Below, one piece after another: positions 20,597-28,507 of a stretch of DNA of 64,000 nucleotides. Location of the stretch: contig CAIMFH010000201.1 of the NCBI GenBank assembly GCA_903840265.1, positions 62,001 to 126,000 on the forward strand. The letters are read 5' to 3'. The DNA is from an uncultured Schlesneria sp. (lineage in GTDB: Bacteria > Planctomycetota > Planctomycetia > Planctomycetales > Planctomycetaceae). A program made the position numbers and the translations under genes. Position 1 is the first letter of the stretch. Each line of letters begins with the position of its first letter. The notes under the pieces were generated by a model. It did not search any database, was not told where the DNA came from, and worked only from the letters and a program-made list of their open reading frames with translations.

Positions 20597-21844
20597 GTGA
20601 ACAGGATCAGGGTGATGGCTTCGATTTCGCTGGATTATGGAACAACAGGTTGCTGGCACGGCGAAATTGACGACGCCCATTTGCTATGGCAATTCAACGG
20701 CCCCCCGGCACTACTTGATGTCGTGGGGACCATCACGGAAGGTCTGCAGAACCCGCTGGACTTCCCCGCTCTGCGTCAGGCATTGGTCCCGGGCGATAAG
20801 GTCGTGATCGTCCTCGATCGCCACGTGCCTTCCGCTGCGGAAGTGATTGCCGGCGTCTGGCAGCAGTTGTTGATGGCCGCCATCGCTCCCGAAGACGTGC
20901 AGATCCTGCAACCGATCGCATTGACCGGAGTCCGCCCGAACGACCCACGACGATTGCTCCCCGAAAATGTCCGCGATGCCGTCGTCTGGAAAGTCCACGA
21001 TCCGACCGATGACCAGGGGATTGGCTATCTGGCGTCCAGTGCCGATGGCGAACGCATCTATCTGGCGCGAGATGTCCTGAACGCGGACTTCGTCCTGCCG
21101 ATCTCGCGGCTGGGCTTCGATCCAGTGCAGGGCCGACGCAGCGTGATGTCGTCGTTCTATCCCGGCCTGTCGAATACCGCCGCCTTTGCCAAATCACGTG
21201 GCCAGGGGCACAGCGAACTGGGGCCCGACGAAGAACGCCCACTGAGCCAACGAATTCAAGAGATTGCCTGGCTGCTGGGGATTCAATTCGCTCTGCAAAT
21301 CATGCCTGCCAGCGGTCACGGTGGTGCGGCCGGGATTCTGGCTGGCAATCCGGAATCGGTCGCTCAACGAGGGCGATCGATGCTCGATTCCAGTTGGCGG
21401 ATTCGATTCGATCAGCGGGGCGAGACAGCGATTGTCTCGATTCCGTCCAGTCCCGATGATGCAACGGACTGGGACCAACTCGGAGCGGCACTTGAAGCGG
21501 CCAGCCGACTAGTCGTTCGCGAAGGCCGAATCATCGTCTTATCGGACCTGGCGGCAGAGCCTGGCCCGGGGATTCAACTGCTGAAGGCCAGCCGTTCGGC
21601 CAAAGCCGCGCTGCAACCACTGCGCAGAGAATCGCCACCCGATCTGGTCGCCGCCTCGCAGATCGCCGCCGCTTCAGATTGGGCGTCGGTCTATCTGCTC
21701 AGCAAGGTTCCGTCGCAGGTGATCGAAGACGCCTTCATGACGCCGCTTGAATCCGAAGCGGAAGTTTCCCGGCTGGTGCAAACCTGCGACGGCTGCATGG
21801 TGCTGGCGGGAGCTCAGCACGTCTACACAGAAGCACCCGCGTGA
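20597..21844 (+). CDS. LarA-like (DUF2088 / lactate racemase N-terminal-like) protein; start possibly 20615
   Basis: PLDFPALRQALVPGDKVVIVLDRHVPSAAEVIAGVWQQLLMAAIAPEDVQIL resembles the LarA N-terminal fold. Confidence 0.7.
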   Translation: MNRIRVMASISLDYGTTGCWHGEIDDAHLLWQFNGPPALLDVVGTITEGLQNPLDFPALRQALVPGDKVVIVLDRHVPSAAEVIAGVWQQLLMAAIAPEDVQILQPIALTGVRPNDPRRLLPENVRDAVVWKVHDPTDDQGIGYLASSADGERIYLARDVLNADFVLPISRLGFDPVQGRRSVMSSFYPGLSNTAAFAKSRGQGHSELGPDEERPLSQRIQEIAWLLGIQFALQIMPASGHGGAAGILAGNPESVAQRGRSMLDSSWRIRFDQRGETAIVSIPSSPDDATDWDQLGAALEAASRLVVREGRIIVLSDLAAEPGPGIQLLKASRSAKAALQPLRRESPPDLVAASQIAAASDWASVYLLSKVPSQVIEDAFMTPLESEAEVSRLVQTCDGCMVLAGAQHVYTEAPA

Positions 21845-22165
21845 GGTCCGCCGTAGGGGAATCACCTTTACCACCACGCGTGGAGTGTGGCACGCCCTGA
21901 GTCTTCGAAGTGCGTGGGATTTCTGCTTTATTCATGACCACGCCCTTCGCAAAGCCTCAGAGCGTGCCACCCAAACACCGCTGGCCGAGGGTCTGCAGGG
22001 CGTCCGATTGTAGAAGTTGCAATAGTTACAACGCCGAAACTGAGTAAGAATTACAAGCCGCCAATTTTCGATGGCCGGTCGCGAAATTTTGTAAGAGCGG
22101 CAACTCATTGATTGCCTGTCGCTTACATCAAAAAAACTCGGTGATGCGGCGACCTAATTTCGCGA

Positions 22166-22181
22166 TGGCACGGTCCGTGCA
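22166..22181 (+). promoter_or_regulatory. Candidate sigma54 -24/-12 promoter
   Basis: TGGCACGGTCCGTGCA vs consensus TGGCACGNNNNTTGCA; one mismatch outside the invariant GG/GC with correct spacing. Confidence 0.5.
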
Positions 22182-22330
22182 ATAGATCTCTTTCGTTGGC
22201 AACCCCAACCAAAACAAGAATACCCGAAACCGGTCACTCGACTGCTTTCGAGATTCCGAATTATCCTGCCGGCCCGAGGGAGACGGGCTACGCTCTGCTA
22301 AACAGACCCACGTCGAATTTCATGCCGATT

Positions 22331-22362
22331 AGGCCGGGACGTTACCCGCAACGTCCCGGCCT
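22331..22362. repeat. 13-bp perfect inverted repeat (hairpin)
   Basis: AGGCCGGGACGTT-acccgc-AACGTCCCGGCCT. Confidence 0.8.
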
Positions 22363-22394
22363 CTCACCTTCTTTGGGCCTGAAAAGTGAGTGGT

Positions 22395-22670
22395 TAGTCT
22401 TCGGAACGCACCATCTTCTCTTCTCTTCTCTCCGCTCCGGATCGGCTAGACACCGACAGCGCGTTCGGACCCGAGAACGCTTTGCACACCAGGAACCAAA
22501 GCGGTGTCGAGCCACCGCACTCCAAAGCCTGCCCTTTGGAGTGCTCCGGCTCGACGGAGCTTTGGTTCCAATCACTAACGAGCCAAATCCGCAAAAACAG
22601 AAACTCCAGTCGTAGCACGTTGGGCCTTCGGAACACACATCTATGTCAGAATTGGGCGCTCCGAAGACTA
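22395..22670. repeat. MITE-like 276-bp unit with 15-bp imperfect terminal inverted repeats
   Basis: Left TAGTCTTCGGAACGC (22395-22409); right GCGCTCCGAAGACTA (22656-22670), whose reverse complement is TAGTCTTCGGAGCGC, 14/15 identical; the cloverleaf lies at the centre. No clear target-site duplication. Confidence 0.45.
22492..22569. repeat. 78-nt nested palindrome able to form a cloverleaf or a long interrupted hairpin
   Basis: GGAACCAAAGC/GCTTTGGTTCC (11 bp), GCACTCCAAAG-cctgcc-CTTTGGAGTGC (11 bp), lateral hairpins GCGGTG-tcgagc-CACCGC and GCTCCG-gctcga-CGGAGC. Confidence 0.9.
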
Positions 22671-22712
22671 CACCCACCCTAACTTTGAACGTCGCGGCTA
22701 ACCCGATCCATG

Positions 22713-22733
22713 TGCTTTTCGCTCGGAAAAGCA
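22713..22733. repeat. 8-bp perfect hairpin
   Basis: TGCTTTTC-gctcg-GAAAAGCA. Confidence 0.6.
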
Positions 22734-22740
22734 TCTGTCA

Positions 22741-23028
22741 GTAAACACGCACTTTTTTGAGGAAAATTGAGATTTTCGGGCCTGTTTTGTCCAAATTTGT
22801 CCTAGCGTGTCAGAAATCGCCAATTTCTGTCAGTAGCGCACAGCGACGAGTTGCTCACGGCGGCCTGCTATTTCTGAAAACACGCGCAAGAATGTGAAAG
22901 ACCATCTAGATCGAGTCACCCGATATCGGGGATAATGGTCAGTCGTAATGAGATGCTCGTGGACCGTAACAAACGGCCACACCTGTTGATTGCTAGCTAG
23001 CTTTCAACGCGTGTGGCCGTTTTTTTGT
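22741..23028 (+). ncRNA. Candidate structured non-coding RNA ending in an intrinsic terminator (hypothesis)
   Basis: CAGAAAT-cgcca-ATTTCTG (22811-22829), GACCAT...CCCGATATCGGG...ATGGTC (22900-22940), terminator 22971-23027; no convincing ORF. Confidence 0.35.
22971..23027 (+). terminator. Strong intrinsic terminator
   Basis: AAACGGCCACAC (22971-22982) pairs GTGTGGCCGTTT (23011-23022) and runs into TTTTTTT; inner GTTGA/TCAAC and GCTAGCTAGC. Confidence 0.85.
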
Positions 23029-23467
23029 GATGATTCTTAACGTGGGATGGGCTTCCAGCCCGTCACTTCTTCGATGGAAGGATCAACTCGCGATGACAAA
23101 CCAAAACCAAAACAAAGGCGACGGTCTGGAAACCCAACCCACGAAAAAACGGCAGACACCCCCAAAACCCTGCCATGGACTGACAAATACTGCCATTTCG
23201 TAAGGTAACGACGGTTTGGTAGCGGCGCAAAAGCCTACGAATCGGCACAACTCGGTCACCGTAAATCCGATGACCAATTGCTCTTTGACAATCTGATGCG
23301 AATTGAGGTAGCCGATCTCGCCAAGAGGTTGTGTCTCAGTCGGGGCATTGTCTCACAACCCTTCGCTTGACCCACTCCCCTCGCGCTTCGCAGAATGCGT
23401 CTGCTGTCCCTGCTCTGTCAGGAACGCGCGTGCAACGTATCTCTCCGCCTTTGCAAGACTTGCCTTC

Positions 23468-24133
23468 ATGATTGTGACTATCGATGGCCCCGCAGGGACG
23501 GGCAAAAGCACTGTGGCCCGGATCCTGGCCACCCGGTTGGGCTTTGAGTTCCTCAATACCGGGGCGATGTACCGCGCAGTCGCTCATGTCTGTCTGCAGC
23601 GCCAGGTGGATCTCTCCGATGCGGATGCCGTGGGTCGAATCCCTGAGGGCCTGGAGATCGTCTTTTCAAATAATCGGCTGATTCTCGACGGCCAGGACGT
23701 CACCGAGGCCATTCGAGATCAACAGGTCACTCAAGCGGCGTCTTTGGTCGCCGCGAATGTCCAGGTCAGACAACGATTGGTGGAACTGCAACGCTCGGCC
23801 GCACGTGGGGTGAGCTTGGTCACCGAGGGACGCGATCAAGGAACCGTGGTCTTTTCCGACGCCGAATGCAAGTTCTTCCTAACAGCCTCACCTCAAGAAC
23901 GAGCCCAACGTCGCCAGCGCGAATTGCTCGACCGAGGCGAGGCGATCGCATTGGAAGAACTGATGGCTCAGCAGGATTTACGAGATGAACGTGATGAAAC
24001 GCGCGCCTGCTCACCGCTGGTCCCTGCCACTGACGCGGTGGTGATCGATACGACTCCGATGACCTTGGAAGAAGTGGCTTCTTACTTGGAAGGCTTGGTT
24101 CGTAAACGTCTCGAAGCCGCAGAGATGTTCTGA
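23468..24133 (+). CDS. cmk: Cytidylate kinase
   Basis: MIVTIDGPAGTGKSTVARILATRLGFEFLNTGAMYRAV, VTEGRDQGTVVFSDAECKFFLTASPQERAQRR. Start set at 23468, not 23348. Confidence 0.95.
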   Translation: MIVTIDGPAGTGKSTVARILATRLGFEFLNTGAMYRAVAHVCLQRQVDLSDADAVGRIPEGLEIVFSNNRLILDGQDVTEAIRDQQVTQAASLVAANVQVRQRLVELQRSAARGVSLVTEGRDQGTVVFSDAECKFFLTASPQERAQRRQRELLDRGEAIALEELMAQQDLRDERDETRACSPLVPATDAVVIDTTPMTLEEVASYLEGLVRKRLEAAEMF

Positions 24134-24374
24134 GAACGGTCGCAGACGCCGAACCTGTGCATCGCGTCATGTTTCCCACGCGCCGCTTCGCTGGTGCGTA
24201 TTATTACGGTGTGACGCCAAGGCCATGATCGGCCGCAAGTTATTTCAGCTGCGGGATGTAAGTCCGCGCGACGGTTTTTGATCTTCAAGGAAACGCCAAT
24301 TTTGACTACGAATCCCACGCGAGTTGAGATTCGGTTTGTCCGTCGAACTCGTTCGATGAGAAACCGGAGGGGCT

Positions 24375-25163
24375 ATGTGCGATCCAACTACGATTTCGCT
24401 GTCCTGGACACGTGAACCTTTCAACACGATCAGCCACATCATTGGTGCGCTGATTTTTGCGGCGCTCGCCGTGCAAATGATTCGTCGGGGTCGCGGCGAT
24501 TGGCTCAGAACTCTTAGCTTGGCCGTGATGGCTTATGCCTCAATCCAGACGCTCCTGATCAGCAGCGCCTATCATTCCCTCTGGCCCGGTGCCTACCGCG
24601 ACTTCATGCTGCGAGCCGATGTGGTCGGGATCTTCATTCTCATCGCCGGTAGCATCACCCCTGTGCATATGATTCTGTTTACAGGCGTCGAACGTTGGGC
24701 TCCGTTGGCTCTTGCGTGGACCATCGCATTCGGTGGAGCAATTTTGCGAATCGTCTATTTTGACACCTTACCCGGCATCGTGGGGGTCGCAATCTTTCTC
24801 GCCTTTGGTTGGGCGACGGCCGTCACGGCCGCGACTTTGTGGTGGCGATTTGGTTGGAAATTCATTCGCTTTGCGGTGCTGTCCGGATTGGCCTACACCG
24901 TCGGAGCGATCGTGCTCGTCCAGCACGGACCCATCATCGTCAAAGGGGTCGTTGGTCCTCATGAACTCTGGCACCTGGCAGTCCTGACCGGCTTGGCGCT
25001 GCAGTGGGCGTTCGTCTATCAATTCGCCGACGGATTGGCTCCCCGTCAACGCGGGATGTTGATTCCCGTCAACGATGGCTCACTGATGAGTGTGCCGCTG
25101 GAAGAATGCCTGCTCCCGATGCCGACTACTGAAGTGCCATCCCAGCGTCGCAGCATTGCTTGA
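24375..25163 (+). CDS. Hemolysin III / PAQR-family membrane protein
   Basis: WTREPFNTISHIIGALIF, SSAYHSLWPG, ADVVGIFILIAGSITPVHMI, HELWHLAVL. Confidence 0.85.
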   Translation: MCDPTTISLSWTREPFNTISHIIGALIFAALAVQMIRRGRGDWLRTLSLAVMAYASIQTLLISSAYHSLWPGAYRDFMLRADVVGIFILIAGSITPVHMILFTGVERWAPLALAWTIAFGGAILRIVYFDTLPGIVGVAIFLAFGWATAVTAATLWWRFGWKFIRFAVLSGLAYTVGAIVLVQHGPIIVKGVVGPHELWHLAVLTGLALQWAFVYQFADGLAPRQRGMLIPVNDGSLMSVPLEECLLPMPTTEVPSQRRSIA

Positions 25164-25200
25164 TGTTTAGCGACACTGGTTCATTGCCAGAGTTAGTGCA

Positions 25201-25596
25201 TCACTTGGCAGAAGTAATCTGCGATTCTTTCCACACCAGTCCGGCTGCACCCAGGAAAATCAGCCATTCGTAGAATGCCAGATTGCGAGTCATCGATGAA
25301 ATGCCGCTATACATGAAGAAGCTGGCACTTCGAAACAGGACAAGGCTGGCATGCACGATCAGGCAGATCTGAAGTGACGTCTCGAGTTGTTTCGGCCGCA
25401 GAAATGGCCACAGGAATAACAGGGCCAATCCAAATTCCAAACCGCCATAGATGACCAGGAATTCGGATTGCCCTGATCCCGGCTTCAGATCAAATCCAAC
25501 GAGTTGCGATGTCGCGGCCGGCTTCAAGGAACACCAAGCGGCGAGATACAAATAGACGATGCCGACCGTGGCGAGGAAAATGCGTGAAACGAGCAT
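25201..25596 (-). CDS. DUF4345-like small membrane protein
   Basis: Multi-TM; LVGFDLKPGSGQSEFLVIYGGLEFGLALLFLWPF. Confidence 0.6.
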   Translation of the reverse strand: MLVSRIFLATVGIVYLYLAAWCSLKPAATSQLVGFDLKPGSGQSEFLVIYGGLEFGLALLFLWPFLRPKQLETSLQICLIVHASLVLFRSASFFMYSGISSMTRNLAFYEWLIFLGAAGLVWKESQITSAK

Positions 25597-25759
25597 GCGG
25601 TCACTCCGGTTCGAGTTGTCACTCGGGATACACTGAAGAGGGGAACAATGTAGCCAATGCTACTCGTGATCTGCTCGTTATATCCGCGAATCACCCTCGC
25701 AAATTAACAGTGGCTACGGTTCAGTCACTTATTGACGAGTCGATCACAGCCGCAAGCAG

Positions 25760-26407
25760 TCACTTGAGAGCAGCATCAACAGCCTCATCAACTGACGCGA
25801 ACGGACGCGGACCATCGGGCGTCACTGTGATCTGTCCTCTGCGATCGATCAGGAACACGCCCGGACGAACTTTTCCCGACTCGGTCACTCGGCCCCACTG
25901 CGAGTGGATTTTCAGAATGCCTGCGGGCGAGAGCGGGTCGAAGTCGGAAACGAGTGGAAACGGGAACGAACCGACTCGATCCATCGACGCTCGGTTTAAC
26001 TGAGGGATCGCGTTCGTGACAGCAATCACTTTCACGTTGTGTGCTTGAAGTTCAGGAAAGCGTTCGCGGAGACGCAGTAGTTCCGGATCTTGGTCTGCTC
26101 CAGTATCGCCATCGAAAAAGAGAATGATGATCTGATGGCGACCAAGAAAGGTCACCAATCTCACCAGCGTATTGTTCGCATCCAAAGCTTCGAAAATCGG
26201 GGCAGGCCGCGCCATCACGGCTGCGGCCACCTGGTCAGAATAATCCTGTGGCTTGTTCGCGGCGACGCGCCACACACAAAGCGCCACCAGCACGATTCCG
26301 GCGACGATCGGAATCAACGCCCGACGATCTGGCATACGTTCACTTTCTGAGTTCGCAGCGAACTGGTCGCACGAACGGCGAGGTTCAACCAGCAAGAAAC
26401 GCCTCAA
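25760..26407 (-). CDS. Redoxin / AhpC-TSA-like thioredoxin-fold protein; start probably internal (MPDRRALIPI...)
   Basis: TM anchor; HQIIILFFDGDTGADQDPELLRLRERFPELQAHNVKVIAVTNA; FPLVSDFDPLSPAGILKIH; PGVFLIDRRGQI. Confidence 0.75.
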   Translation of the reverse strand: MRRFLLVEPRRSCDQFAANSESERMPDRRALIPIVAGIVLVALCVWRVAANKPQDYSDQVAAAVMARPAPIFEALDANNTLVRLVTFLGRHQIIILFFDGDTGADQDPELLRLRERFPELQAHNVKVIAVTNAIPQLNRASMDRVGSFPFPLVSDFDPLSPAGILKIHSQWGRVTESGKVRPGVFLIDRRGQITVTPDGPRPFASVDEAVDAALK

Positions 26408-27593
26408 TGCGATCGAGTCCCGCTTTGATTACTTCCTGGCTGGTTGCGAATGATAGTCTCACATAGCCGGGTGCCCCGAAGGCGTCTCCGGTCACCAGTG
26501 CGACGTGAGCCTGTTCCAGCAACGCCGTGCAGAAATCGGTGGCGTTGTTGACCACCACGCCGCCGGCTAACGGTTTGCCAAATCGAGAACTGACGTTGAA
26601 GAACGCGTAGAACGCTCCCCCAGGTTCGGCGAACGTGACACCGAACTTCTCGCGCCAAGGCTGCAACCGGCCCATCACGTAGTTGCGTCGCTTTTCAAAT
26701 TCCACTCGCATCGCTTCGACGCTTTGCTGTGGACCGTTGAGGGCCTCGACAGCTGCATACTGACTGACGCTGCAGGGATTGGATGTTTCCTGACTTTGCA
26801 GGTTGTCCATCGCCTTGATCGCATCGACCGGTCCAATTGTCCAGCCGATTCGCCAACCGGTCATCGCATAGGCCTTGCTCACGCCACTGACGATGATGGT
26901 CCGCTTGGCGACTTCGGGACCGAACGTCGCGAAGCACTTAAATTCAGCTCCCTTGTACAGCAGCTTTTCGTAGATTTCGTCCGACAACACCATGATGTCG
27001 CGTTCGACTGCGACATCAGCCAGAGCCTTCAGCTTGTCGATCGGATAGGTCGCCCCGGTCGGGTTGGAAGGGTTGTTGAGCATCATTAGACGAGTTCGCG
27101 GCGTGATCGCCTTGCGAAACTGATCGGCCGACATGCAGAAGCCGCTCTCTTCGGTGGTATCGACGATCACTGGGGTTGCGCCAGCCAACTCGACGAGGGC
27201 GCTATAGCTGACCCAATATGGCCCTGGAATGATCACCTCATCGCCAGGACCGCACAGCGCGGCCAGCACGTTGTGGATCGAATGCTTGGCACCGTTCGAA
27301 ATCAGCACTTGAGCCGGAGTGACTTCCAGTTGGTAGTCGCGCTTGTAGGTTTCGCAGACCGCCTTCTTCAATTCTGGAATTCCGCCCGATGCCGTGTAGT
27401 GGGTGTGACCCGCTTCCATCGCCGCGACGGCGGCTTTGCGAACGTTTTCGGGCGTGTTAAAGTCGGGTTCGCCCAGCGTGAAGTCGTAAACCGTTATTCC
27501 TTTAGCTTTTAACTCTTTCGCTTTGGCAGCAGCGGCCAGCGTGGCAGAGGGCTTGAGGGAACTGACGGCAGGTGACAATCGAACGCCGGACAT
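26385..27593 (-). CDS. PLP-dependent aspartate aminotransferase (class I/II)
   Basis: LSPAVSSLKPSATLAAAAKAKELKAKG, TLGEPDFNTPENV, NNPSNPTGATY, SGVSKAYAMTGWRIGW. Confidence 0.94.
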   Translation of the reverse strand: MSGVRLSPAVSSLKPSATLAAAAKAKELKAKGITVYDFTLGEPDFNTPENVRKAAVAAMEAGHTHYTASGGIPELKKAVCETYKRDYQLEVTPAQVLISNGAKHSIHNVLAALCGPGDEVIIPGPYWVSYSALVELAGATPVIVDTTEESGFCMSADQFRKAITPRTRLMMLNNPSNPTGATYPIDKLKALADVAVERDIMVLSDEIYEKLLYKGAEFKCFATFGPEVAKRTIIVSGVSKAYAMTGWRIGWTIGPVDAIKAMDNLQSQETSNPCSVSQYAAVEALNGPQQSVEAMRVEFEKRRNYVMGRLQPWREKFGVTFAEPGGAFYAFFNVSSRFGKPLAGGVVVNNATDFCTALLEQAHVALVTGDAFGAPGYVRLSFATSQEVIKAGLDRIEAFLAG

Positions 27594-27731
27594 ACAAATC
27601 TCTACTTTCCAGAATTCTCGATCCAGGCGCAGCATGAGCGCCCCGCGACAAACAGAATGTCGCCACCTCGATTGTTCAGCCTGATCGATGGATCGTCAAG
27701 CAACGCCGGGACTTCGCGACGGAATAGTCCG

Positions 27732-28394
27732 TCAAAGAACCCCATATTTCTCGAACGCATCAACCGCTTTCATCCCATCGCGAATCGAGTCGCGAACGAC
27801 GTTTTCGGCATGAACTTTGGCCCACGCTCTCGAAATCGCCTCGGCTTCAACTTCCGGCGGAACCACGACGACTCCATCTTCGTCGGCAAAGACAAGCGAT
27901 CCCGGCTGAAAGTTCACCCCGTCGATTTCTACGGGCACATCGACGTCGACAACGCGTTGGCGATTCAAACTGTCGTAGACGCAGGTGGCTCGAGCATAAA
28001 CGGGGAAGTCCATCGATCGGATCTTGGCCACATCGCGAATGGCTCCGTCGATGATCGCGCCGACGCAACCGCGGTTCTTGGCGGCGGTGGTCAGCAGTTC
28101 GCCCCAGATGCCGGATCGAATCGAATTCCCGGCCGCGGCAATCAAGACATCGTCGGGCTGGCAAGCATCGACCGCCTGCAGTTCCAATTCATACGGCTTG
28201 GGATCGACGTGGGCCATATCAGCCCACAGTGTCGTCTTACATCGCCCCACCAGCAGGTTCGTCCCGGTGTAGGGGATGAACTGCAATCTCGGCGACTGGC
28301 GCTTGTATCCCAGTCCGTCCAGAGCGTCGCTGACCACAGCGCTATACAGGTGCTCACGCATCGTCGCGAGCGTGATCTTGGAATCGAAGGGCAT
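27732..28394 (-). CDS. RraA family protein (dimethylmenaquinone methyltransferase-like/aldolase-like)
   Basis: SAVVSDALDGLGY, WGELLTTAAKNRGCVGAIIDGAIRDVAKIRSMDFPVYARATC, VFADEDGVVVVP. Confidence 0.9.
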   Translation of the reverse strand: MPFDSKITLATMREHLYSAVVSDALDGLGYKRQSPRLQFIPYTGTNLLVGRCKTTLWADMAHVDPKPYELELQAVDACQPDDVLIAAAGNSIRSGIWGELLTTAAKNRGCVGAIIDGAIRDVAKIRSMDFPVYARATCVYDSLNRQRVVDVDVPVEIDGVNFQPGSLVFADEDGVVVVPPEVEAEAISRAWAKVHAENVVRDSIRDGMKAVDAFEKYGVL

Positions 28395-28507
28395 GTTGGA
28401 CCTGCAAGATTGAGGATGTTCCAGACCGCACCGGGCACCGCGCGAATCCAGGCTGCTACTGCTACCATATTCCGGCGCAGTCCGTCCACACTCACGGGAG
28501 TTTCCCT

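Noticed and set aside
22196-22734. Overlapping ORFs in both strands (139, 130, 80, 66 aa)
   Set aside because: They run through the palindromic repeat and MITE-like unit; sequence is dictated by the inverted repeats, not by a protein
23348-23467. N-terminal extension of cmk in the ORF track
   Set aside because: The kinase starts at MIVTIDGPAGTGKST (23468); the upstream 40 residues do not resemble cytidylate kinase
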